Assembly: GCA_034440635.1 (NCBI GenBank) | Contig: JAOTON010001697.1 | Location: forward strand, 1-64,000 | Origin: Lepas anatifera | Lineage: Eukaryota; Arthropoda; Thecostraca; Lepadidae | Length of the DNA: 64,000 nucleotides | Direction of reading: 5' to 3' | Part shown: piece by piece, positions 1 through 11,864 of the stretch | Position numbering within the stretch: the first letter of the stretch is position 1 | Layout: every line of letters starts with the position of its first letter | Made by a program: the position numbers and the translations under genes | Notes under the pieces: generated by a model | The model's input: only the letters and a program-made list of their open reading frames with translations | Database searches by the model: none | What the model was told of the DNA's origin: nothing

Positions 1-973
1 GAGACTCTAGGGAACTAGATATGGATCTCGGGGGTCCCCTGAGCTGGGCCTCAGGAGCCCCCCGAGTTTAAGTCTCACGGACCTTTCTGATCGGTCTCAG
101 GGTCCCCAGCTTGGCTCAGGGACCCCCGGAGCTTGGGTCTCAGGAGCCTTCTTATCTGGTCTCAAGGGAGCCCTCCGAGTTTGGTCTCAAATTTCCGAGC
201 TGGTCTCAGGGGCCCCCGAGCTTGGTCTCAGGGGACCTCCTGAACTTGGTCTCAGGGGCTCCCGAGCTTGGTCTCACGGATCTTTTTGATCTTGGTCCAG
301 GCGGCCCCTTAGCTTATCTCAGGGACCCCCGGAGCTTAGTCTCTGTAGGGCCTTTCTATCTGGTCTCAGGGGGCCCCCGAGCTGGTCTCAGGGACTCCCT
401 GAGCTTGAGTCTCCATGGACCTTCCGAGCTTCTGGTCCTAGGAAGCCCCCGATCATCGGTATTGCAGGCTCCAGAGTACCGAACATTGACCTCGGGGGCC
501 CCCTGAGCTCGGTCTCAAGGGTCCCCGAGCTTGGTTTCAGGGGCCCCGAGCTTCAGTCTCCACGGGCCTTTTTGATCTTGGTCTCAGGGGGCCCTGAGCT
601 TGAGCGTCACGGGCCTCCGAGTTTGGTACCAGGGGACCCCCGAGGTTGGGCCTCGAGGCCCCCTGAGCTTGGTCCTCAGGGGCTCCTCGAGCTTGGGTCT
701 GTCTCAGGTCCCCCCAAGCTCGGTCTCAGGGGCACTGAGCTTGGCTCTAGGGGCCACAAGCTTGGCATCCAGGGTCCGAGCTTGGTCTCACGGGCCTTTC
801 GAGCTTGGTCTCAGGGGCCCGACGCCTGGCTCACGGGCCTTTCGATCTTGGTCTTAGGGGCTCCAGAGCTGGTCTCAGGGATCCCCGGAGCATTGGTATC
901 GATGGCTCCGGAGCAGCGAACATTGACCTGGGGAAGTGGGGGGGGACAATATTGTCTCGGGGTGCCCCCGACT
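1..973. repeat. Degenerate GC-rich minisatellite, left flank of the satellite array
   Basis: Head-to-tail degenerate copies of a roughly 22-32 bp unit close to GGTCTCAGGGGCCCCCGAGC run through this stretch. Copies vary in length and sequence, and the last part (about 900-970) is less regular. Open frames here are a by-product of the GC-rich repetition: their translations are low-complexity and rich in Gly, Pro, Leu and Ser. Similar GTCTCAGGGG-type repeats resume beyond the other end of the array at 34965, so the array may sit inside one older minisatellite block. No gene is seen. Confidence 0.85.
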
Positions 974-2906
974 ACGTCGGGGCGACGCCTTTGGGGGCAT
1001 CGCGGAACCAAAGACGATTGTTCAGCACTTTTAAGCCAAAGCAATGTTTTGCGTCTCCGGAATGGAAGACCCTCGATAGACACCGGTCACGTGACGTCTG
1101 GCACGTGCAGAACTTCCACTCGATGATCTAAGTCCAGAACATACCCGGAATTGCCAATAAGAAAAATTAAAAAATTGCATCTACGGGACGGAAGGACCCC
1201 AATGTATTAGTATTCCAAAGTCTCGCACGTGCAAAACTTGCACCATGCTGACCTCAGTTCATCCATTAACACCAACATGCCAAATTTTAGCCCAATCGGC
1301 CAATTAGTTCCCGAGATAGCGCCTGAGAGGATATGCAGCTACTGCGCATGCGCAGTCAGCAGGTCACTTGATTGGCTGCTTCTGAGAGGCTGGCCAGCCT
1401 GGGTCACCATCCCCGGAAAACGGTAAGTCTAGCTTCGTTTGTTTGCCTCATGATAACATTATTGGTCGTCCGTAGCCATAACACTCCAATCCATAGGGTA
1501 TCTTCAAACTGGGGGAGTGCCCGTGTGTACGGGAAGGCACCGTTTGCGCCTGTTACCCTATTACTAAATCAGACGGTACAAATAAGCCTCTGACGGGCAT
1601 TTTAAGACTTAGGGAGACTATCTGCACCACCAGCAGCCTTATAGTGTCTTAAAACCAAATTTTGATTAGTGTCGGTCCCCCTCCAGATCACGGGTGGCAC
1701 GCGCCAGGGGTTATCCAGACGATTCAAAGTGATGTTTATTTCTAACATATAATCCACAAAAACTACATCGAGGCGGGTTTCATCTAAAACGTTCCCATAC
1801 GGTAGAAGCTAAGTATCCCATAGCCTTAACACTAATTCAAAGGGTATCTTCAAACTGGGGGTGCCTGTGTGTAACGGGAGGGGCGCCGTTACTCACTTTT
1901 ACCCTATAACTCAATCAGACAGTACCTATAATCGTGGTCTTAGGACTTAAAAGCGGGTGTTCTTAACCTCAGCAGCCTTATATACTGTGCTAAATCCTAG
2001 TTTGAAGGGGTGCCGGTCCGCACTCAAGGTCACGTGGCACGCGCCAGGGTCATCGAGACGGGCTCCTGGTGGTATCATTTGAAACATAACCCCTTGCCTA
2101 CCATCGATGCGGGTTTTATCAAAACGGTTCCTTTAGGGTAGCCGCCATGGGCTTGTGTACTCAAAAATTGAAAAATCTCCAGAAATTTATAAAATATCTA
2201 AAAATCCTCTCTAACAGGGGACCTTGATCGGAACCAAGTGTCGGGTGGGTATGGTACCTCCACCGGCGACAGTTGCACCGCAGGTGTCAGTTTGGCCTTA
2301 TCTAGGCTTCTGCGTGCTGTAGGGGCACAAATCTTCGACCCAAGAGGAAAACTTCTTTTAAAAGGTTTTCGCAGCGGAGGATCCCCAGCCAACGTAATGA
2401 GCACCGATATAAGCTCCCACCAGCTGCCCCCAGACCTTGTTACCAATAATAACATGCATACACTTATTGGCCCATTCATGACACCGGTGAATTCAGGACC
2501 CCCTCAGCGGGGCAAAGTCGAGATTTTTGGCCGCTGCAAGGTCATTTTCAAGGTCACCATAGCGCGTGACTCGAAGTTTCCCAGATATACCGCCCATACC
2601 CTGTAGTACCCAACGGTGCCCAAGACCTAACACCTCAAGAAATTTAAAACAGAATCGTTAGAGCCATTTTTGAGAACATTTTGGTTTTCTAAATTTTCGA
2701 TCTCTTTCCTGGCGACTTAACACGATGAAATTTCACGTACAGATTGCACGTGCCTCCAGGTTTCCTAGGGTAGTGACCCACACCACAAGGTAGGCCAGCA
2801 CCAGAACCCCAACTCTAGAAAAAATCACCAAAATCGTACGGAGCCGTTTGAGCTGGAAAACCAAGTTGCTGTTATTTTCAACACATACAGAAATGCACCC
2901 CTGGAG
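974..2906 (+). repeat. Satellite unit 1, divergent type X, array edge
   Basis: First unit, about 1.93 kb. It begins abruptly inside the foldback at ACGTCGGGGCGACGCC. It belongs to a divergent subfamily shared only with the unit at 24000, for example in the text around AATGTATTAGTATT and in a distinct form of the TTAACACT modules. The palindrome is intact at 1341-1356. Compared with the unit at 24000, the structured hairpin module at its right end is missing: the sequence passes from CCCTGGAG directly into the next unit's ACGTGG. Confidence 0.85.
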
Positions 2907-4992
2907 ACGTGGGGCGACTACCTTTAGGGGCATCGCGGAACCGAAGGTGATTGCTCGAGCACCTATTCGCTTTTCCGGAACGGGAAGACACCTTAATAGT
3001 GAATACTTGTCTGAGGTCTGCCCGTGCATAACTCGCGCCTTCCTGTTTTCAGTTCATAAAACCGCCACTGAACAATTCGGCAGAAATGATAAATTTGAAT
3101 CCCCGGAACGGAGGACCTCGATAAAGATTGGCTTTTGTCACGTGAGCACGTGCAAAACTTCCATCTTGCTGACTTTAGTTCACAACATAACCCCTACATA
3201 CCAAATTTCAGCCGAATCGGCCCACTGGTTGGAAAGATATAGCCCATTGAGGTTATGTGCTACTGCGCATGCGCAGTGCCCCGGTCACTGATTGGCTGTT
3301 TCGAGAGGTGTAGTAGCAGGCTTGTGGCACTGTTCCCGAAAACGGTAGGCGTAGCTCTATTTGTTTTGGCCCTGCAAGCATCATAAGTGTTCCATTGCTT
3401 TAACACTAATGCTTAGGGGTATCTTCACACTGGGGGGTGCCTTAGTTTATGTTAGCAAAGGGCCGTTTGCACCTTATAATCCTATCACTTCGTCAGATGT
3501 AACCCCAATTACTACAAACGGTACCCGTAGCTCTATTTGTTTGTCAGTGGAAACCTCATAAGTGTTCCGTTGCTTTAACACTAGTCCATAGGTTATCTTC
3601 AAACCCCCCTAGGGGTTCCAGTGTGCATTAAAGGGCACTGTTTGCACCTATAACGATATCATTCTCTATCAGATGGTGTCAGTAATCGTCGTCTCCGTAC
3701 GTAAAAGTGCTCTCTGTTCGAACAGAGGCCATATACTGACCCAAAATTCAGTTTTGGAGGGGTACCGGGTGCACACTCAAGGTCACATGCCACACAAGAT
3801 AGGGGAGGCACCCCAAAGGGTTTCAAACGAATTCATTCAACACATAACCATTCTGGGTACAAACGAGGCAAGTTTCGTCAAAAACACGCCCATACAGTCG
3901 CAGCCAGGGGCTTGTGTACTCCAGAAAGGAGAAAATCTCCAGAAATTTTAGAAACCTCTAAAAATCTCCTTAATGGGGGACCTTTATCAAAACAAGTGCA
4001 GGGCAGGTAAAGAACGCTAGTGGTAATAGTTGCACCGCAGGTGTTAGTTTTACCCCCATCTTTAAGGCCTGGGGTGCTATAGGGGCTCACCCACCCGACT
4101 GGAGAGGAAAAAACATATTTTTAAAGGTTTTGCGCAGTGGAGGACCCCTGGCCAATCTCTTACCACCCATTAACCACCCATCCTAGTGGCCCCAGGCATT
4201 GTGTCCATGGATGCATACACTTTTCGGCCCAAAGGCCACCGGTACCCACCTATCGGGCCTCCTCCTCTAGGGGGCAAAATGAGATTTTTGGGCTGCAAGG
4301 TCCAATTTCAAGGGTCAAATTGCACTCATTTAGGATTTTCCCAGATATGCCCACCCATAACTCCCCTAGTAGTCAAAGGTACCGACTAATACCTCAAAGA
4401 GTTTCAGAAAAAAATCTTTGGCGCCATTTTTTAGATAATTTTAATTCTTTAATTTTCCGAAAAAATCTCCGTAGACTTAACACGTAAATTCCTCACAAGC
4501 AGATTGCACGTGCTTCGAAGTTTCCTGGGGTAGTGACCCATATCACGGGGTAGGTTCCCATGGGTACCATATCATATTAAAAAAGGAACAAAATCTATCG
4601 AGCCGATTTTCAGCAAATTGGCCATCTTTGTTTCCGTAATGTTAAACCCTATGCAAAAAGGGGTGCGTCGATTGCACGTGCATCGGAGTTTTCCTGGGGT
4701 AGTGACCTATGCCACCAAGTAGATCACCATCGGGACCCTAACTCTAGAAAAATCATCAAAATCGTATGAGCCGTTTGGGCTGGTACCAACTATCCCCGAT
4801 CCTCCATGCAGTTGATGGAAACATGTCCTCCGATGAGTTAGCTCAGTTGATTTTCAATGGAAAATCTCAATTCTAAAGAATAGAGCTTTTCAACATTTGT
4901 AATCACCTTCGGTAATGTAGCTCAGTCGATTTTCAATGGAAAATCACAATGCTAAGGCATAGCGATTCGACCATTGACAATCGCCTTCGGTT
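2907..4992 (+). repeat. Satellite unit 2, type A, with duplicated hairpin module
   Basis: Longest uninterrupted unit, about 2.09 kb. It has two 165 bp modules, and its terminal structured module is tandemly duplicated (about 4835-4914 and 4915-4992). The second copy is of the type seen in the unit at 24000, with ATGCT/GGCAT in place of ATTCT/AGAAT. The palindrome is at 3262-3277. The hairpin right arm just after the start is altered (GGGGCGACTACC). Confidence 0.88.
4835..4992 (+). repeat. Structured module, tandem duplicate, with A-box-like sequence
   Basis: Two adjacent copies of an approximately 78 bp module. Each has TAGCTCAGT(T/C)GA, which resembles the RNA polymerase III A-box. A perfect stem follows, GATTTTC-AATG-GAAAATC. 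A second stem is ATTCT-AA-AGAAT in the first copy and ATGCT-AA-GGCAT in the second. The end is CAATC(A/G)CCTTCGGT. No tRNA cloverleaf can be drawn, so this is not called a tRNA. A polymerase III role is only a possibility. Confidence 0.5.
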
Positions 4993-6952
4993 ACGTGGGG
5001 CGACGCCTTTAGGGGCATCGCGGGACCGAAGGTGATTGCACGAGCTTCTATTCGCTTCTGCGGAACAGAAGACCCTTGGAAGTGAATGGTTTTGGTGACG
5101 TTTGCTCGTGTCCAAACGTGCACCTTCTTGTTTTTAGTTCACATAATCCCCACAGAACAGTTCAGCACAAAAGACAAATTGCAATCCGGAACGGAGGACA
5201 TTTGTGAGACTTCCTTTGTCACGTGAGCACGTGCAAAACTTCCACCTTGCTGACTTTAGTTCATAACATAACCCCTACATACCAAATTTCAGCCGAATCG
5301 GCCCACTGGTTGGAAAGGTATACCCCATTGGGGTTATGCGCTACTGCGCATGCGCAGTGCCCTGGTCACTGATTGGCTGTTTCAGAGAGGTGTAGTAGCA
5401 GGCTTGTGGCACTGTTCCCGAAAACGGTAGGCGTAGCTCTATTTGTTTGTCCCTGCAAGTATCATAAGTGTTCCATTGCTTTAACACTAATGCTTAGGTA
5501 TCTTCACACTGGGGGTGCCTTAGTTTATAGCAAAGGGCCGTTTGCACCTATAATCCTATCACTTCATCAGATGTGACCCCAATACCACAAACGGTACCCG
5601 TAGCTCTATTTGTTTGTCAGTGGGAGCCTCATAAGTGTTCCGTTGCTTTAACACTAATCCATAGGGTATCTTCAAACTGGGGTGCCCGTGTGTACAGAGG
5701 TTCACTTTTTGCACCTATAACCGTCTCACTCCATCAGATGGTGTCAGTCAACGTCATTTTAGTACGGAAAACGGCTATCTGTACGAACAGAGACCGTATA
5801 CCCTCCGAAAATTCAGTTCTGGAGAGGTGCACATCTGCACTCAAGGTCACGTGGCACGCACTAGGTGGCACCCAAAGGGTTTTAAATGGTTTCATTTAAA
5901 AAGGAACCCCTTTCAGTACAAACGAGGCAAGTTTCGTCAAAAAACACGCCCATACAGTCGCAGCCAGGGGCTTGTGTACTCCAAAAGGAGAAAATCTCCA
6001 GAAATTTTACAAACCTCTAAAAATCTCCTCAATGGGGGACCTTTATCAAAACAAGTGTAGGGCAGGTAAAGTATGTTAGTGGTCATAGTTGCACCGCAGG
6101 TGTTAGTTTTACCCCATTTTGAAAGGCCTGGGTGCTATAGGGGCCACCCACCCGACTGGAGAGGAAAAATATATTTTAAAGGTTTTGCGCAGTGGAGGAC
6201 CCTGGCCAATCTCATACTACCCAATAACCACCCATCCACTGACCCCAGGTATTGTGTCCACGCATGCATACACTTTTTGGCCCAAGGTGCCACCGGTGCC
6301 CCACCGGGGCCCCCTCTAGGGGCAAAGTTGAGATTTTTGGGCTGCAAGGTCATTTTCAAGGTCAAATTGCACAAAATTTCGGATTTTCCCAGATATACCA
6401 CCCATACCCCTAGTAGTCGAAGGTACCGACTAACACCTCAAAGAGTTTCAGAAAAATCGTTGGAGGCATTTTTGAGAAAATTTTAATTCTTTAATTTTCC
6501 GAAAAATCTCCGTAGACTTAACACGTAAAATTTCACATGCAGATTGCACGTGCTTCGAAGTTTTCCTGGGGTAGTGACCCATACCTCAGTGTAGGTCCCC
6601 ATGGGGACCCTATCATATTAAAAAAAGAACAAAATCTATCGAGCCGATTTTCAGCAAACTGGCCATCTTTGTTTCCGTAATGTTAAACCCCATAGGAAAA
6701 AGGGGTGTCGATTGCACGTGCATCGGAGTTTTCCTGGGGTGGTGACCTATGCCAAAGATTAGATCACCTTCAGGACCCTATCTCTAGAAAAAATCATCAA
6801 AATCGTACGAGCCGTTTGGGCTGGCATCAAACATCCCCGATCTCCAACAAGTAGTGAAAACATCTCCCTGATGAGTTAGCTCAGTTGATTTTCAATGGAA
6901 AATCTCAATTCTAAAGAATAGAGCTTTTCAGCATTTGCAATCACCTTCGGTT
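4993..6952 (+). repeat. Satellite unit 3, type P
   Basis: About 1.96 kb with two 165 bp modules. It carries the signature CTTCTGCGGAACAGAAG and CTCCGAAAATTCAGTTCTGG, shared with the unit at 20231. The palindrome is at 5343-5358. Confidence 0.9.
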
Positions 6953-7000
6953 ACGTGGGGGCGACGCCTTTAGGGGCATCGCGGGACCGAAGGTGATTGC
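6937..7000. repeat. Foldback hairpin spanning a unit junction (reference copy)
   Basis: GCAATCACCTTCGGT (6937-6951) and ACCGAAGGTGATTGC (6986-7000) are perfectly complementary over 15 bp. Inside, GCGA (6961-6964) pairs with TCGC (6979-6982) and GCC with GGC. The structure recurs at most unit junctions. In type Q units the right arm is often weakened (ACCCAAGG). It may act as a cruciform or as an RNA hairpin; neither is shown. Confidence 0.7.
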
Positions 7001-8921
7001 TCGAGCACCTATTCGCTTCTCCGGAACGGAAGACCCTTAATAGTGAATAGTTGTCTGAGGTCTGCCCGTGCATAACTTGCGCCTTCCTGTTTTCAGTTCA
7101 TAAAACCGCCACTGAACAATTCGGCAGAAAATGACAAATTTGAATCTCCGGAACGGAGGACCCTCGATAAAGACTGGCTTTGTCACGTGAGCACGTGCAA
7201 AACTTCCACCTTGCTGACTTTAGTTCATAACATAACCCCTACATACCAAATTTCAGCCGAATCGGCCCACTGGTTGGAAAGATATAGCCCATTGGGGTTA
7301 TGCGCTACTGCGCATGCGCAGTGCCCCGGTAACTGATTGGCTGTTTCAGAGAGGTGTAGTAGCAGGCTTGTGGCACTGTTCCCGAAAAACGGTAGGCGTA
7401 GCTCTATTTGTTTGGCCCTGCAAGTATCATAAGTGTTCCATTGCTTTAACACTAATGCTTAGGGTATCTTCACACTGGGGGTGCCCTAGTTTATAGCAAA
7501 GGGCCGTTTGCACCTATAATCCTATCACTTCATCAGATGTGACCCTTAATACCACAAACGGTACCCGTAGCTATATTTGTTTGTCAGTGGAAGCCTCATA
7601 AGTATTCCGTTGCTTTAACACTAATCCATAGGGTATCTTCAAACTGGGGGTGCCCGTGTGTACAGAGGGTCACTTTTTGCACCTATAACCGTCTCACTCC
7701 ATCAGATGGTGTCAGTCAACGTTATTTCAGTACGTAAAACGGCTATCTGTACGAACAGAGACCGTATACCCTCCCAAAATTCAGTTTTGGGGGGTGCCCG
7801 TCTGCATTCAAGGTCACGTGGCACGCGCTAGGGGGACCCAAATGATTTCCGATGGTTTCATATGACTCATAACCTCTCTGGGTACAAACAAGGCAAGTTT
7901 CGTTAAAAACAGGCCCATACAGTCGCAGCCAGGGGCTTGTGTATTCCAAAAAGGAGAAAATCTCCAGAAATTTTAGAAACCTCTAAAAATCTCCTTAATG
8001 GGGGACATCTATCGAATCAAGTGTACGGCAGGAAAGGTATGTTAGTGGTCATAGTCGCACTGCAGGTGTTAGTTTTACCCCATCTTGAAAGGCCTGGGTG
8101 CTGTAGGGTCCACCCACCCGACTGGAGAGGAAAAAATATATTTTAAAGGTTTTGCGCAGTGGAGGACCCCTGGCCAATCTCATACTACCCATTAACCACC
8201 CATCCAGTGACCCCAGGTATTGTGTCCACGCATGCATACACTTTTTGGCCCAAGGTGCCACCGGTGCCCCACTGGGGCCCCCTCTAGGGGGCAAAAATGA
8301 GATTTTTGGGCTGCAAGGTCAATTTCAAGGTCAAATTGCACACAATTTAGGATTTTCCCAGATATACCACCCATACCCCCTAGTAGTCGAAGGTACCGAC
8401 TAACACCTCAAAGAATTTCAGAAAAATCGTTGGCACCATTTTTGAGAAAATTTTAAATATTTAATTTTCCGAAAAATCTCCGTTGACTTAACACGTAAAA
8501 TTTCACGTGCAGATTGCACGTGCTTCGAAGTTTTCCTGGGGTAGTGACCCATATCACGGGGTAGGTCCCCATGGGTACCATATCATATTAAAAAAGGAAC
8601 AAAATCTATCGAGCCGATTTTCAGCAAATTGGCCATCTTTGTTTCCGTAATGTTAAACCCTATGGAAAAAAGGGGTGTCGATTGCACGTGCATCGGAGTT
8701 TTCCTGGGGTAGTGACCTATGCCACAAAGTAGATCACCATCGGGACCCTAACTCTAGAAAAAATCATCAAAATCGTACGAGCCGTTTGGGCTGGTACCAA
8801 CTATCCCCGATCTCATGCAGTTGATGGAAACATGTCCCTGATGAGTTAGCTCAGTTGATTTTCAATGGAAAATCTCAATTCTAAAGAATAGAGCTTTTCG
8901 GCATTTGCAATCACCTTCGGT
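6953..8921 (+). repeat. Satellite unit 4, type A (good reference unit)
   Basis: About 1.97 kb and complete. The foldback shared with the preceding unit has its left arm at 6937-6951 and right arm at 6986-7000. The palindrome is at 7307-7322 and the inverted CCAAT box at 7336-7340. Two copies of the 165 bp module start near 7432 and 7601. Two GCACGTGC-containing modules lie between about 8500 and 8830, and the structured module runs from about 8838 to 8921. Confidence 0.92.
7307..7340 (+). promoter_or_regulatory. NRF-1-like palindrome plus inverted CCAAT box (reference copy)
   Basis: ACTGCGCATGCGCAGT at 7307-7322 is a perfect 16 bp palindrome containing TGCGCATGCGCA, the known NRF-1 recognition pattern. 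ATTGG (7336-7340), the reverse of CCAAT as bound by NF-Y, follows 13 bases later. Perfect copies of the palindrome start at 1341, 3262, 5343, 7307, 9274, 11075, 16975, 18784, 20581, 22552, 24367, 26339, 28149, 29945 and 31914; the copy at 34120 has one mismatch. Factor binding is inferred from the motifs only. No transcript is evident. Confidence 0.6.
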
Positions 8922-10721
8922 ACGTGGGGGCGACGCCTTTAGGGGCATCGCAGGACCCAAGGTGATTGCCCGAGCACCTTTTCGCTTCTCGGCAACGGAA
9001 GACCCTTGACAGTCAATTCTAAGGACTTCTGCACGTGCAACACTTGCACGTTCCGGTTTTCAGTTCCTAAAATTCCTGCAGAAAAATTCGGCAGAAAATA
9101 ACAAATTGGGATCTCCGTAAGGGAGGACCCTCGGTAGAGACTGGTTTTGTCACGTGAGCACGTGCAAAACTTCGATCTTGCTGACTTTAGTTCATAAAAT
9201 TACCCCTACACACCAATTTTCAGCCGAATCGGCCCACTGGTCGCAGAGATATTCCCCATTTAGGGTATGTGCTACTGCGCATGCGCAGTGTCTTGGTCAC
9301 TGATTGGCTGATTCAGAGAGGTGTGGTAGCAGGCTTGTGGCAATATCTCCGAAAACAACACCCCTAACTATATTTGTTTGTCGGTGGTAGCATCATAAGT
9401 GTTCCATTGCTTTAACACTAGTCCATAGGGTATCTTCAAACTGAGGGTGCCCGTGTGTATAAAAGGGCACTGTTTGCACCTATAACGATCTCACTCTATC
9501 AGATGGTGTCAGTAATCGTCGTCTCCGTACGTAAAAGTGCTTCCTGTACGAGCAGAGACCATATACTGACCAAAAATTCAGTTTTGGAGGGGTACCGGTG
9601 CACACTCAAGGTGAAGTGGCACGCGCTAGGAGGCACCCAAAGGGTTTCAAATAACTTCATTCAACACATAACCCTTCTGGGTACAAACGTGGCAAGTTTC
9701 GTCAAACACGTTCGCATACAGTAGCAGCCAGGGGCTTGTGAACCCAAAAAATTAGAAAATCTCCGGAAATTTTAGAAACCTCTAAAAATCTCCTTAATGG
9801 GGGACCTTTATCAAAACAATTGTAGGGCAGGTAAAGTATGCTAGTGGTAATAGTTGCACCGCAGGTGTTAGTTTTACCCCATCTTTAAAGGCCTGGGTGC
9901 TATAGGGGCCACCCACCCGACTGGAGAGGAAAAAATATATTTTAAAGGTTTTGCGCAGTGGAGGACCCCTGGCCAGTCTCATACTACCCGTTAACCACCC
10001 ATCCAGTGGCCCCAGGCATTGTGTCCATGGATGCATACACTTTTTGGCCCAAGGGGCCACTGGTGCCCCACCGGGGCCTCCTCTAGGGGGCAAAAATGAG
10101 ATTTTTGGGCTGCAAGGTCAATTTCAAGGTCAAATTGCACACAATTTAGGATTTTCCCAGATATACCACCCATACCCCCTAGTAGTCGAAGGTACCGACT
10201 AACACCTCAAAGAATTTCAGAAAAATCGTTGGCACCATTTTTGAGAAAATTTTAAATATTTAATTTTTCGAAAAATCTCCGTTGACTTAACACGTAAAAT
10301 TTCACGTGCAGATTGCACGTGCTTCGAAGTTTTCCTGGGGTAGTGACCCATATCACAGGGTAGGTCCCCATGGGTACCATATCATATTAAAAAAGGAACA
10401 AAATCTATCGAGCCGATTTTCAGCAAATTGGCCATCTTTGTTTCCGTAATGTTAAACCCTATGGAAAAAAGGGGTGTCGATTGCACGTGCATCGGAGTTT
10501 TCCTGGGGTAGTGACCTATGCCACAAAGTAGATCACCATCGGGACCCTAACTCTAGAAAAAATCATCAAAATCGTACGAGCCGTTTGGGCTGGTACCAAC
10601 TATCCCCGATCTCCAACAAGTAGTGAAAACATCTCCCTGATGAGTTAGCTCAGTTGATTTTCAATGGAAAATCTCAATTCTAAAGAATAGAGCTTTTCAA
10701 CATTTGCAATCACCTTCGGTA
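8922..10721 (+). repeat. Satellite unit 5, type Q
   Basis: Short form, 1.80 kb, with one 165 bp module. Its signature is CTTCTCGGCAACGG. It also has AGGTGAAGTGGCACGCG, where most units read AGGTCACGTGGCACGCG, so one E-box is lost. That change is shared with the units at 10722 and 25987. The palindrome is at 9274-9289. Confidence 0.92.
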
Positions 10722-11864
10722 ACGTGGGGGCGACGCCTTTAGGGGCATCGCAGGACCCAAGGTGATTGCCCGAGCACCTTTTCGCTTCTCGGCAACGGAA
10801 GACCCTTGACAGTCAATTCTAAGGACTTCTGCACGTGCAACACTTGCACGTTCCGGTTTTCAGTTCCTAAAATTCCTGCAGAAAAATTCGGCAGAAAATA
10901 ACAAATTGGGATCTCCGTAAGGGAGGACCCTCGGTAGAGACTGGTTTTGTCACGTGAGCACGTGCAAAACTTCGATCTTGCTGACTTTAGTTCATAAAAT
11001 TACCCCCTACACACCAATTTTCAGCCGAATCGGCCCACTGGTCGCAGAGATATTCCCCATTTAGGGTATGTGCTACTGCGCATGCGCAGTGTCTTGGTCA
11101 CTGATTGGCTGATTCAGAGAGGTGTGGTAGCAGGCTTGTGGCAATATCTCCGAAAACAACACCCCTAACTATATTTGTTTGTCGGTGGTAGCATCATAAG
11201 TGTTCCATTGCTTTAACACTAGTCCATAGGGTATCTTCAAACTGAGGGTGCCCGTGTGTATAAAAGGGCACTGTTTGCACCTATAACGATCTCACTCTAT
11301 CAGATGGTGTCAGTAATCGTCGTCTCCGTACGTAAAAGTGCTTCCTGTACGAGCAGAGACCATATACTGACCAAAAATTCAGTTTTGGAGGGGTACCGGT
11401 GCACACTCAAGGTGAAGTGGCACGCGCTAGGAGGCACCCAAAGGGTTTCAAATAACTTCATTCAACACATAACCCTTCTGGGTACAAACGTGGCAAGTTT
11501 CGTCAAACACGTTCGCATACAGTAGCAGCCAGGGGCTTGTGAACCCAAAAAATTAGAAAATCTCCGGAAATTTTAGAAACCTCTAAAAATCTCCTTAATG
11601 GGGGACCTTTATCAAAACAATTGTAGGGCAGGTAAAGTATGCTAGTGGTAATAGTTGCACCGCAGGTGTTAGTTTTACCCCATCTTTAAAGGCCTGGGTG
11701 CTATAGGGGCCACCCACCAGGGGTCTAAAAACTTGCCGATCTACCTACGCCGTCGGCGACCCTATCATCTTTTAGTTGGCGACCCAGCAACCGTCTCAAA
11801 CTCTGATTCCATCTGTTTTCCCATGATTTTAGCTTCCACCATCCGCTCCTGCTTCTAAATATGC

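Noticed and set aside
1..1131. Overlapping Gly/Pro/Leu-rich frames at the left end
   Set aside because: They are artefacts of a stop-poor, GC-rich minisatellite; several frames are open at once.
4835..4910. tRNA gene or tRNA-derived SINE head at TAGCTCAGTTGA
   Set aside because: The A-box match is good, but no cloverleaf, acceptor stem or convincing B-box can be drawn, and the following sequence folds into different hairpins.
6868..6910. Hammerhead ribozyme starting at CTGATGA in the satellite unit (followed by GGAAAA)
   Set aside because: CTGATGA and GAAA occur in order, but the bases that would close stem II do not pair and the intervening sequence forms its own stem.
9794..10202. Recurring 99-codon (minus) and 83-codon (plus) frames in many satellite units
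   Set aside because: They recur because the units are recent duplicates. In several units they are shortened or shifted by small insertions and deletions, they overlap on opposite strands, and they show no domain.
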